DNA from: Polyangia bacterium
GTDB lineage: Bacteria > Myxococcota_A > Polyangia > Nannocystales > Nannocystaceae
Assembly: GCA_030424595.1 (NCBI GenBank)
Contig: JAUHWG010000035.1
Location: 32,682 to 96,681 of the forward strand
DNA: 64,000 bases
Direction: 5' to 3'
Made by a program: the position numbers and the translations under genes. Shown in pieces: positions 1-7,965 of the stretch (the stretch's first letter is position 1; every line of letters begins with the position of its first letter). A model generated the notes under the pieces. It was given only the letters and a program-made list of their open reading frames with translations, did no database searches and was not told where the DNA came from.

Positions 1-575
1 ATCGGCCAGACGTCGCCGCGTGGCGGGCGAAGACCGACGCAGAGCTGCTCTCTCCGGCGGAGTTCCGCGAGCGCACGACCTCGCTCCATGTCGTCGGGGT
101 GATGGGCTACGCAGGACGCTGGCGCAGCGTCGACGGGGATCCGGCGGTCCTGCGCTCAGCAGACGCGCGAAGGCTCCTGCGGGCGGAGCTCATCCGCCGA
201 AAGGCGGAGCACGGCGAGCGCCTGTTGATGGTCAGCGGCGCGACCAACAGCGGCGTGCTCAAGCTCGCCTATGCCGAGTGTGTCGCGCTCGCGATCCGAG
301 CCGCAGGGGTGACCGCCGAGGAGGCGCTGCGATTTGGGCTCGCGACGATGGACGTGGTGGTCTCAGGGGGCCGGCGCTTTGGCGATGAGTCCAGGCTCTT
401 CGTCGAGACCGCGGAGGAATTCATCGTCTTGGGGGGCGGCGCCCAGAGCCTCCAGGAGGCGAGGATGGCCGCAGCGCTCGGCAAGCCGGTGACGGTGATC
501 CGCGGGTTCGGTGGGGCTGCCGACGCGCTGAGTGTGGAAGACGTGCCGACCGCGCGCTTCATCGAGCGCACCTAG
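1..575 (+). CDS. SLOG-like Rossmann-fold protein, 5'-truncated
   Basis: The frame is already open at the left edge of the window, so the start lies outside; about 190 codons remain. An internal ATG at 99 could start a shorter product, but coding-like sequence continues upstream of it. The visible part has a Rossmann-like alternation: a glycine/serine turn (LMVSGATNSGVLKLAYAEC), a middle strand ending in VVVSGGRRFGDES, and a C-terminal GGGAQSLQEARMAAALGKPV segment. That last pattern resembles the nucleotide-binding GGG.GT..E region of SLOG/LOG (lysine-decarboxylase-like, DprA-related) proteins. Members bind nucleotides or related ligands; the substrate here cannot be told. It ends with TAG, 165 bases before the next gene on the same strand. 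The family call is tentative. Confidence 0.6.
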   Translation, partial: RPDVAAWRAKTDAELLSPAEFRERTTSLHVVGVMGYAGRWRSVDGDPAVLRSADARRLLRAELIRRKAEHGERLLMVSGATNSGVLKLAYAECVALAIRAAGVTAEEALRFGLATMDVVVSGGRRFGDESRLFVETAEEFIVLGGGAQSLQEARMAAALGKPVTVIRGFGGAADALSVEDVPTARFIERT

Positions 576-740
576 CCTCGTCGGCCATCAGCCGTTGATG
601 ACATCATCGCAGGCTCTGCGATGGGGTCCCCGAGCCGCCTGTGAGGTCATGCAATAGTTCGTGCGAGACGCGCAGTCCGATCCCGCAGATTCGTGCTCCG
701 AGGGCTGTAAGGTCTGGGCCCACAGGGGCGTTGGGGGTGC

Positions 741-3700
741 ATGGCGTCCCAGCCCCGATCCCCCAAGGCGTCGCGCCTCACCTGGATCATCCCGCTCGCG
801 CTCCTCGCGGGGTGCGCTCCGAAGCGGGACAACCTCGTAGTGCCAGAGTCTCGTGAGGTCCAGGCGCCGGGGAGCGTGGTCGAGATCGCTCGCGCCGACG
901 CGGCCCTCATCGCCGCCGAGGCGAGGGCGCAGGTCTGGCAGCGCTCGACGCTTGAGGGCAACACCTCGCGGCTGATGGTCGGCGACGACCGGAGCTTGCC
1001 GCTCGGCGATGTCGAGGTGCGGGTGCTCGTCGAGGGCTTTCGCGCCCGCGTGCTCGTCGATCTCCTCTTCGACAACCCGGACGACAAGGCCTACGAGGGC
1101 CGCTTTCAGATCCGCCTGCCAGGGGACGCTTCGCCCTACTTCTTGGCCTTTGGCCAGAGCGTCGAGGCCCCGCCGGCGATCGGCTCAGGACCGCCGGTGG
1201 GGACGGTCCTCGGGGGCTTCGACCCGGGGCAGATCATGGCCGGGCGGGCCGGCCAATGGATCGCGCCGAAGGAGGCGCGGCTCGTCCAGCGTGAGGTCGC
1301 CCAGCGGGCCTATGAGGGCACCGTCCACCCCCGCCTGCCGCTGCTCGCGATCGGACCTCAGCTGCCGCCGCGGACCCTCGTCGATCCGGCGCTCGCCGAG
1401 TGGGTCGGGGCTGGGGTCTTTGACGCGAAGGTGTTTCCGATCGTCCCGCGCAGCGGTCATCGAGTGGTCATCGGCTACGACATGGACCTCGATCGGGTCG
1501 GCGATGACCTCGAGCTCTCCCTGCCCCTGCCGAGCACCGCAGCGAACCTCCGGGTCGACGTCGAGGTGCGCTCTGCGGGCGAGCGGGCGCCGCGCCTCTC
1601 GCCGCCTGCGACCTTCGGCGAGCGCGGTGAGGACGGCACCCTCCGCTACCGGATCGAGGACCCGAAGGGGCCGCTGCACCTCGTCTTGCCGGGGCAGCGG
1701 GCGCCGCTCGTCGTCGGCAGCGATCCCTCGGGGAGCTTCTTCGCCGCTCGCCTCACGCCCGACCTGCCGTCGGCGAGCAAGCCCGACACCCGCCGGGCTG
1801 TATTCGCGATCGACACGTCGATGAGCGCTCAGCCGGAGCAGCTCGCGACCTGGCTCGACCTGACGAGCGCCGTCCTCCAGGAGAACCGCCGCGAGGTGCG
1901 GGAGTTCGCGGTCGTCTTCTTCGACATCGAGGCCCGCTGGTGGCGCGAGGAGTTCGTCGCCAACACCCCCGCGAACGTCGCGGCGCTGCTCGCCGACGCC
2001 CGCTCGCTCGTCCCCGAGGGCGCGAGCAATGTCGGCGGGGCGCTCGACGCCGCGACCCGTCCGTCGTGGTCGGATCTGCCGCCGGAGTGGAACATCTTCC
2101 TCCTGAGCGACGGCGCGGCGACCTGGGGAGAGACCGACCCGGCAGCGCTCGCGCGACGCCTCAGGGGTCGGGCCAAGTCCCCCCTCTTCGCCTATCAGAC
2201 CCCCGGAGCCGGGGCGAACCCGTGGCTCCTCCAACAGCTCGCGGAGTCGACCGGCGGGGCGGTGTTCTCGATGTCGCGCCCGAGTGAGGTGCGGCAGGTC
2301 GCCCGCGCCCACCGGACGCAGCCCTGGGAGATCGCCGAGCTGACGCTGGAGGGCGCCACCGATCTGCTCATCGACGGCGCGCCGCGGGTGCTCTACCCCG
2401 GTCAAGAGGTCCGGATCGTCGGTCGTGGACAGCCGGGGCCCGGGGCCGAGGTGGTCTTCAGGGTTCAGCAGGGGCAGGGGAGAGGGCGACGGGAGCGGTT
2501 GGTCCGCGGGCCCTTGGGCAACCCCCAAAGCTCCGAGCTCGCGCCGCGGATGTTCGGCGAGGTCGCGGTGGCGCAGCTCGAGGCGATCGCCGGCGGAGCT
2601 CCGCCTGAGGTCGACGCCTACGCCCGCCACTTTCGTGTCCCGGGTCAGAGCTGCTCGCTGCTGATGTTGGAGAGCGAGGAGGACTACCAGCGATACGGGA
2701 TTCGGCCCGAGGCCGACGCGGAGGTCGTGCGCGGCGGCTCGGCGGCGCAGCTCCTAGAGCAGGTGCGCGAGCGCCTGCCGAAGGACGCGAGCGCGGCGTT
2801 CCTGCTGTGGTTGGAGCGTCTCGTGAGCCGCGGGGAGCTCGTCCTCGACAGTCGCCTCGCGGTCCTCTTGCCCGCCCTGCCGAGCTCGCTCTTCGCCCCC
2901 GCCGAGCAGCCCGGCAAGGGCAGGGGCGCGGCCCCGTCGGGGCAGCCCGACGGGGCGGCCTCGGATGATGCGGCGGCGCAGATGCGAGGGCTCTCCTCGC
3001 GCCTGGAGAGCAGACCAGGAGACGCCCGACTCGCGGCCGAGCTCGCCTTCAAGGCGCTCGCCTGGGACAGGCCCAGCCTCGCGGCGGAGGTGCTCGAGGC
3101 GAGCCGGGATCGGGTCGCGCGGGAGGCCAACCTCTCGCTGGTCTACGCCCTCGGGCTCGCGGCGCAGGGACGCAGCGCCGCCGCGCTCGTCTACTTTGAG
3201 CTGGCGCTCCAGCGCCTTCACGATCACCTCGGCGATTACGGGATCGGATATGCTGTATTCGCCCTCGAGTATCGCCGAGAGCTCGAGGCGCTCGCGGCGG
3301 GCGACGGGCCTCTGCGGGTCTTCGCCGAGCAGCGAGCGGCCGGGCTCGGCGACTCCTCGCTCTCGCGGGCGGAGCTCGGGGTCGCCCTCCTCTGGGATAC
3401 GCCGCGCACCGACGTCGATCTGATCGTCACCGATCCAGAGGGCCGCACCTGCGACTACAAGGCGTGCACGATCGCCAACGCCGGCGTGAGCGTCGACGCG
3501 ACCGAGGGCTACGGACCGGAGGTGTTCACGATCTCGGGCGCGTTGCCGGGGACCTATACGATCTCGGCCCGTTACTTCTCTGGAGCGCGGCACCGCGATG
3601 CCGAGGCGGTGCAGGTGCTCGCGAGCGTCTATCGTGACATGACGACCGCTGAAATGTCCCTCACTCGCCACGCGGCGACCCTCTCCAAGGTCGGCGAAGA

Positions 3701-3791
3701 GCAGGTGTTGGCGAGCGTGAGGCTCGGTCCGCCGGAGGAGGCGACAAGCTCCCAAGGCCCTGTCCAGGGCGAAAGCCGTGAGGTGCAGTGA
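741..3791 (+). CDS. VIT and VWA domain lipoprotein with C-terminal DUF2135-like domain
   Basis: A 1016-residue exported lipoprotein: the N-terminus has a hydrophobic stretch ending in the lipobox LLAGC (Cys about 25). Residues about 75-330 look like a VIT domain of inter-alpha-trypsin-inhibitor type, followed by a VWA domain whose MIDAS motif is DTSMS (about 357-361). A linker and helical TPR-like region (about 750-870) follow. The last 150 residues (DVDLIVTDPEG, then GTYTISARYFSG) resemble the DUF2135/YfaP beta-domain. VWA MIDAS sites bind metal and protein ligands, so an adhesive or scaffolding role on the envelope is inferred. The ATG at 741 is chosen because it directly precedes the signal sequence. 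The stop overlaps the ATG of the next gene (TGATG), so the two are probably translationally coupled. Confidence 0.85.
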   Translation: MASQPRSPKASRLTWIIPLALLAGCAPKRDNLVVPESREVQAPGSVVEIARADAALIAAEARAQVWQRSTLEGNTSRLMVGDDRSLPLGDVEVRVLVEGFRARVLVDLLFDNPDDKAYEGRFQIRLPGDASPYFLAFGQSVEAPPAIGSGPPVGTVLGGFDPGQIMAGRAGQWIAPKEARLVQREVAQRAYEGTVHPRLPLLAIGPQLPPRTLVDPALAEWVGAGVFDAKVFPIVPRSGHRVVIGYDMDLDRVGDDLELSLPLPSTAANLRVDVEVRSAGERAPRLSPPATFGERGEDGTLRYRIEDPKGPLHLVLPGQRAPLVVGSDPSGSFFAARLTPDLPSASKPDTRRAVFAIDTSMSAQPEQLATWLDLTSAVLQENRREVREFAVVFFDIEARWWREEFVANTPANVAALLADARSLVPEGASNVGGALDAATRPSWSDLPPEWNIFLLSDGAATWGETDPAALARRLRGRAKSPLFAYQTPGAGANPWLLQQLAESTGGAVFSMSRPSEVRQVARAHRTQPWEIAELTLEGATDLLIDGAPRVLYPGQEVRIVGRGQPGPGAEVVFRVQQGQGRGRRERLVRGPLGNPQSSELAPRMFGEVAVAQLEAIAGGAPPEVDAYARHFRVPGQSCSLLMLESEEDYQRYGIRPEADAEVVRGGSAAQLLEQVRERLPKDASAAFLLWLERLVSRGELVLDSRLAVLLPALPSSLFAPAEQPGKGRGAAPSGQPDGAASDDAAAQMRGLSSRLESRPGDARLAAELAFKALAWDRPSLAAEVLEASRDRVAREANLSLVYALGLAAQGRSAAALVYFELALQRLHDHLGDYGIGYAVFALEYRRELEALAAGDGPLRVFAEQRAAGLGDSSLSRAELGVALLWDTPRTDVDLIVTDPEGRTCDYKACTIANAGVSVDATEGYGPEVFTISGALPGTYTISARYFSGARHRDAEAVQVLASVYRDMTTAEMSLTRHAATLSKVGEEQVLASVRLGPPEEATSSQGPVQGESREVQ

Positions 3792-4687
3792 TGACGCGCA
3801 GTGAAAAGACCCCGGGCGTATGTCGGCAGCCCCTCCGGCCCGAACGTGCGCTCACGACCGCGACCTGGATCACGGCGCTCCTCATCCTCGGCCTCAACGA
3901 CCACGTGCTCAAGCACGCGACCGTCCTGCCGTCACAGATCACGGGCAAGCTCAGCGACGTCGCCGGCATGTTCGTCGCCCCCGCGCTGCTGGCGACGCTC
4001 CTCCGGGTGCGGACGCTCTCCGGCCTGCGGCGGGCGTACGTCGCCGTGTTCGCGGTGTTCGCCGCGATCAACCTCATCCCGGCGGCCTCGACGGCCTGGA
4101 CCTGGTCGCTCGGGGCGCTCGGCGTGCCGTCGGTCAACGTCTGCGACCCGACCGACGTGCCCTTCGCGTTCGTGGCGATCCTCCTCTCGTGGCGCGCGCT
4201 CGCCCCGACGATGCGGCCCTCCGAGCGGCTCCCTCCTCTGCGGCCGCGTCGTGCGATCGAGGTCATCTCGGTGATGATGGGCGTCAGCCTCTGCGTCGCG
4301 ACCCAACCCAAGGAGCGGGTGAGGGAGCCAGCGCCCCCGCCACCCGAGTTTGAGCTGCCTACCGTCGATCCAGGGCAGGTGCTGGTCGTCACCGAGGGGG
4401 CTGTCTCTGGATACGTCGAGCTACGCTGCACCGACGGCGCCAGGCAGGAGCTCCCCTTTCAGATCGAAGAGCCGATGCGGCGGCACAGCTGGGCCATCTT
4501 CGATCTCGGCGCTGAGGGGAGCGTCGAGTGCAAGCTGAAGGTCCACGGCGCGGTCGGCAGCTACGGACCTGTCACCGCCGCGTCCACGCTGATCTGGTGC
4601 GACGTCTCGCCCGGCTCGACCCTCGCCTGTGCGCCGCGGGAGTACCCGATGCTCCCTGCGATGAGCGAGGCGGAGCGCGCCTCCTAG
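3791..4687 (+). CDS. Membrane protein of unknown function, coupled to the VIT/VWA lipoprotein
   Basis: The ATG at 3791 overlaps the upstream TGA; a GTG at 3788 is an alternative start. The 298-residue product has several hydrophobic segments in its first 150 residues (about 24-45, 55-75, 82-105, 125-140), a signal-like hydrophobic helix near 165-185, and then a soluble, probably periplasmic C-terminal half starting with a Pro-rich stretch. The segment LNDHVLKHATVLPSQITGKL followed by SDVAG recalls a membrane motif I associate with uncharacterised myxobacterial proteins. No catalytic motif was seen. The overlap with the lipoprotein gene suggests the two work together at the envelope, which is inference. 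Confidence 0.75.
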   Translation: MTRSEKTPGVCRQPLRPERALTTATWITALLILGLNDHVLKHATVLPSQITGKLSDVAGMFVAPALLATLLRVRTLSGLRRAYVAVFAVFAAINLIPAASTAWTWSLGALGVPSVNVCDPTDVPFAFVAILLSWRALAPTMRPSERLPPLRPRRAIEVISVMMGVSLCVATQPKERVREPAPPPPEFELPTVDPGQVLVVTEGAVSGYVELRCTDGARQELPFQIEEPMRRHSWAIFDLGAEGSVECKLKVHGAVGSYGPVTAASTLIWCDVSPGSTLACAPREYPMLPAMSEAERAS

Positions 4688-4720
4688 CAGACCGTGGCAC
4701 AGGTCCCGCGCGCTCGCGCT
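4688..4720 (-). repeat. Dispersed intergenic repeat, copy 1
   Basis: Read on the minus strand this segment carries the core GCGCGGGACCTGTGCCACGG, shared with copies at 9852-9926, 10232-10310, 31498-31567 and more weakly 60914-60970. It fills the gap between two convergent genes and touches both stop codons. Confidence 0.6.
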
Positions 4721-5660
4721 ACCGGGCCTCTTCGGCCCGCTCAAAGACGAGGAGCGCGTTGGGGTCGCTCGTGATCGCGTAGATCCGCGCGCCATCCGGG
4801 CTCGCCGCGACGCCATGGACCATGCGCCCGACCGTCTCGCTGGTCCACACGGCCTCTCCGCTCCCGTTGAGCACATGGATCCTCGCGGGGTTCGAGCTGC
4901 GCGTCCCCAGGACTACGTGCTCTTCGTCGAGCGCTGCGAGCTGTCGTGTTGAGCCCTCGGTGGGGAGTTCTCGGAGCAGGTCGCCGGTGTCCGAGCGGAA
5001 CACGCCGATCGCGTGCATGTCACCTCCGGCCCAGATCTCATCGCCGCGGAAGAGGGCGCTGTAGATCCAAGAGCGCCACGGAGTCGACCATCGGGGGCTC
5101 TTGGCGCCAGGCGAACCACAGACGACCTCGCCGGACTGGGTGACGCCTACGACACAGGATCCATCGGCCGTGATGTCCGCCCCGAAGACCGTGCTCGGCA
5201 GCTTCCAGCGCGAGAGCTCCTCGAAGCTGCCGAGGTCCCAGGTGCGCAGGGAGCAGTCCGCCGCCACGACGTTCACACCGCTCCCGGTGACAGCCCTCGC
5301 GGAGGACTTGTCGACCTTCACGGTCTGGATCTCGTCGCGGTGCTTGAGCTTGCCCGCTCGCTTGAATTTCGTCAGCTCGAAGCGCGAGAGCGTCTTTCCT
5401 CCGGCGAGCACGGCGTCCGCAGTGAAGGCGCAGGCGTGGGGAAAGCTGGTGCCTAGGTGGACCTTCTTTCGTTCGGTCATGGTCGCGGCTTCGTACATAC
5501 GAAGCTTCTGATCGAACGACGTCGCGCCGAGCCATTGGCCGTCGTCGGAGGCCGCTATCGCGTACGGGGTCTCGGCGTAGGGGATTTTCGTGACCAGCTT
5601 GAAGTGCACGGTGAGTCTTCGCTCCGAGGGGTGCATACCCCAGCTCCCGGAAGCATGCAT
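4719..5660 (-). CDS. WD40/beta-propeller-like repeat protein
   Basis: A protein of up to 313 residues made of degenerate repeats of about 40 residues. The repeats combine a GxxWxGATSFD/AADCSLRTWDLGS type strand with phrases such as AASDDGQWL, ITADGSCVV and ASPDGARIY, typical of WD40 or YVTN beta-propellers. About six to seven blades can be counted. There is no convincing signal peptide, so the protein is probably cytoplasmic. The start is uncertain: ATG at 5660 opens the frame, ATG at 5636 follows a G-rich stretch, and GTG at 5609 begins at the point where propeller-like sequence starts. It is convergent with the preceding gene, with only a dispersed repeat between. Beta-propellers are protein-interaction platforms; no partner is evident. 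Confidence 0.7.
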   Translation of the reverse strand: MHASGSWGMHPSERRLTVHFKLVTKIPYAETPYAIAASDDGQWLGATSFDQKLRMYEAATMTERKKVHLGTSFPHACAFTADAVLAGGKTLSRFELTKFKRAGKLKHRDEIQTVKVDKSSARAVTGSGVNVVAADCSLRTWDLGSFEELSRWKLPSTVFGADITADGSCVVGVTQSGEVVCGSPGAKSPRWSTPWRSWIYSALFRGDEIWAGGDMHAIGVFRSDTGDLLRELPTEGSTRQLAALDEEHVVLGTRSSNPARIHVLNGSGEAVWTSETVGRMVHGVAASPDGARIYAITSDPNALLVFERAEEAR

Positions 5661-5687
5661 GGGCCTGGATGGAGCTCGATCGCCAGG

Positions 5688-5726
5688 CCGGGAGGCCCAG
5701 CCGGGAGGCCCAGCCGGGAGGCCTGC
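5688..5726. repeat. 13-bp tandem repeat, three copies
   Basis: Three head-to-tail copies of CCGGGAGGCCCAG (the third diverging at its end) lie just upstream of the WD40-like gene. A second, unrelated array with the same 13-bp period starts 30 bases further on. Confidence 0.85.
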
Positions 5727-5755
5727 TGGGGAGCTCCTGCACGGGACCTGGCTCA

Positions 5756-5807
5756 GGGTTTCGGGTCAGGGTTTCGGGTCAGGGCTTCGGGTCAGGGCTT
5801 CGGGTCA
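5756..5807. repeat. 13-bp tandem repeat, four copies, running into a gene end
   Basis: Four copies of GGGTTTCGGGTCA / GGGCTTCGGGTCA. The third copy contains the stop codon of the small membrane protein gene (complement TCA at 5792-5794), so copy-number change here would alter or extend that C-terminus. Confidence 0.85.
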
Positions 5808-6136
5808 GAAGATCTCCAGCGTCGCCGATCGCTGTCGATCCGCTCGTCCCGACGAGCCTTGCGGAACACGCGAAATCCACCGTAGAGGAAGCCAACGCTG
5901 GCAAAGACGAGCCAGTACGAGAGTAGCGTCGGCAGCGACTCCTGCATGTTCTTGGGCCCCTCCTCGTAGACCCCCCCTTCGATGAGCTCCTCGCTCTGCT
6001 CCGGGGGCGGCTCCGACGAGCCGGACCATTGAACCCAGGCGACGAGGATCCCGAGTCCTACACCTAGGACCATGCTGAGGCAGCCTAGCCAGACCCGTCG
6101 TCGCCGCAGCGACACCGTCATATCCTCGTCTTCCAT
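5792..6136 (-). CDS. Small two-helix membrane protein
   Basis: A 114-residue protein with two clear membrane spans (about 17-36 and 70-90). They are separated by an acidic, probably periplasmic loop containing PPPEQSEELIEGG. Both ends are Arg-rich (SLRRRR at the N-terminus, FRVFRKARRDER after the second span), which predicts both termini in the cytoplasm by the positive-inside rule. No family is recognised. The last residues (SSDPKP) and stop codon lie inside a 13-bp tandem array, so the C-terminus may vary between strains. It sits between the WD40-like gene and a repetitive lipoprotein gene, all on the minus strand but separated by spacers, so an operon is not obvious. Confidence 0.7.
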   Translation of the reverse strand: MEDEDMTVSLRRRRVWLGCLSMVLGVGLGILVAWVQWSGSSEPPPEQSEELIEGGVYEEGPKNMQESLPTLLSYWLVFASVGFLYGGFRVFRKARRDERIDSDRRRWRSSDPKP

Positions 6137-6338
6137 CGTCCTCTACTCCCCGCGGCGCGCTATCGCGATGCTGTGCATCCCTGCCTGGCGAGAATATCAG
6201 AAGGTCCGTCGGGCCCGCTGCTCATCCGCCCGATCTGGAGGAGCGAAGCGATGATGGCGAAGAAGAGGGGGAGGAGGCACGCCGAGCGGCTCTCCTCCAC
6301 CAGGTGCTCACCGCCCGCCCTACCGTGCTCGCTCGACG

Positions 6339-7562
6339 CTACTTCTTCTTGCCCTTGCCGCCCTTGTCTTTTCCGCCCTTGCCGGAGCCGCCCTTGCCGG
6401 AGCCGCCCTTGCCGGAGCCGCCCTTGCTCGATCCTCCCTTGGCGGAGGCGCTCGCACCACCGTGCGCCGAGGCGCCGAATCCTCCCTTGAACGGGCCGCT
6501 CTTGCCCTTCTTGCCCTTCTTGACCTTGACCTCGAAGCCGCTCTTGCTGGAGCCCTTCGCCTTGGCCTCTCCGCGGGCCTCTGCCTTGCCGTGGTGTCCG
6601 TGGTGTCCCGGGGGGCCCTCACCGGTGGCCTTCCAGTGGCCGTGCTTGACGTGCCCTGGCGGGATCCATCGACCCTCGCCGTCGACCTCGTAGGTGCCGA
6701 CGTATACGGCGCGCCTCGGCGCATAGGCCCAGCTGAAGAAAGCTCCGCCGCCGACGATCACGTTCGCCTCATAGGACACCGGGACCCTGTGCGTGATGAT
6801 CCGGACCTCAGGCTGGTGGACGACCGCGTGGAAGCCGGTCCGGATCTCGAGCTCGGCCTTCGCCTCGTGAGCGACGAAGCCCGCGCTCGCGAAGCTCACC
6901 GCGGCCTCCGCGGACGCCGAGCTCGACGGGATCGCCCGAAGCTCGAAGACGATGTCTGCATCGCCGACGATCGCAGCGTCCGCGCCGACGGCCGCGTCGA
7001 CGGCCGCGTCGACCTCCGCAGCCGCATCCGCGGCCGCCTCGACCGCGCCTTCGACATCCGCGTCGACATCCACCTCCGCGTCGACGTCCACATCCACACC
7101 GACGTCCACCGCGGCCTCAGCATCAGCGTCGAGCTCGATCGCCGCCGAGGGCCCGCGGACCTCGATCACCTGGATGTGATCGATGGTCCCGTCGGCGTCG
7201 ATGTCGACATGGTTGATCCCCTGCTCTTCATCGTTGATCCGGACCTCAAGCTCCGCCGCGGACTCGATCGTCCCCTCCTTGAGCATCTCGGCGACGACGT
7301 CGAGCTTGAAGTCCGCGGGTTTGATCGCGACATCACCGGCGACCCGAGCGTCGGCGACGACCACGGCGGAGGCCTCAAGATCAGCTTCGACGTTCGTTTC
7401 GCGGCTCGTCTTGCCGTGGGCCTCCACCGCGACCTCCGCCGCCGCCTGCTCCTCGGCTTCGCCGTCCGCACCCTTGTCACACCCCGCGAGGCTGAGGAGC
7501 ACCGCCAATGCGCTGATCCCAAAGAGCCCAGGTGTCATCACCGTATGCTTTTGCATGGACAT
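6339..7562 (-). CDS. Low-complexity lipoprotein with Asp/Val/Ala repeats and a Lys/Gly/Ser-rich tail
   Basis: About 407 residues. The start is placed at ATG 7562 (or 7556), giving a signal peptide with lipobox LSLAGC. Residues about 30-110 are acidic and include INDEEQGINHVDIDADGT, an EF-hand-like or YpeB-like acidic turn. Residues about 125-200 are an extreme Ala/Asp/Val tract with alternating VDVDVDAEVDV pattern. A folded-looking part about 200-300 contains VRIITHRVPVSYEANVIVGG and an aromatic SWAYAPRRAVYVGTYE segment. The final 90 residues are basic and built of KGGSG units (15-bp DNA repeats near 6377-6425). A strongly acidic middle and basic tail on one surface protein suggest a charged adhesive or matrix role, which is inference. 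No family assigned. Confidence 0.75.
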   Translation of the reverse strand: MSMQKHTVMTPGLFGISALAVLLSLAGCDKGADGEAEEQAAAEVAVEAHGKTSRETNVEADLEASAVVVADARVAGDVAIKPADFKLDVVAEMLKEGTIESAAELEVRINDEEQGINHVDIDADGTIDHIQVIEVRGPSAAIELDADAEAAVDVGVDVDVDAEVDVDADVEGAVEAAADAAAEVDAAVDAAVGADAAIVGDADIVFELRAIPSSSASAEAAVSFASAGFVAHEAKAELEIRTGFHAVVHQPEVRIITHRVPVSYEANVIVGGGAFFSWAYAPRRAVYVGTYEVDGEGRWIPPGHVKHGHWKATGEGPPGHHGHHGKAEARGEAKAKGSSKSGFEVKVKKGKKGKSGPFKGGFGASAHGGASASAKGGSSKGGSGKGGSGKGGSGKGGKDKGGKGKKK

Positions 7563-7965
7563 AGGATCGACGATCCGGACGATGATGTCGCCAGGAAATC
7601 GCGGGGTCATCGGACTCCAGCGATGTCGGCCACGCCCCCCATCGCCCCGAGAAGACGCCCGCATGGCGCTCTCCTCGCTGCTGGCCGACGTCCCCTGCGA
7701 CGCCCACGGCTGCGACGCCGCAGTGCTCGTCCTGCCTCACGTTGCCCGCGTCCTCGGGCACGTTGCGGAGGGCAGCCGGCGAGCCTCTGCCTGCTCGGAG
7801 CGACGCCGTCATGGGCCGGGGGATCGTGCGCGTGTCAGAGCGAGGGCGCTTGGGCCTTCATCGGCGTGCGCCCGCTCGCCTGCGCGGAGCAGGATCCCAT
7901 CGGCCTCCCAGGCGAAGCTGAGGCTGCGCTCAGCCCCGCGAAGGGTCGAGCGCGACCGTCCGTCA
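7563..7965. other. 403-bp spacer without a supported gene
   Basis: Lies between two minus-strand genes. Frames are open on both strands, but their composition matches shadow reading of GC-rich DNA and none has a ribosome binding site or recognisable domain. It presumably holds the promoter of the repetitive lipoprotein gene. I see no clear regulatory element. Confidence 0.5.

Noticed and set aside
1185..2630. A 481-residue open frame on the minus strand
   Set aside because: It lies antisense to the VIT/VWA gene, is Arg/Gly/Pro-rich without domains, and follows from high third-position GC. The same applies to the long frames opposite 24647-28684, 29093-31303 and 35255-37402.
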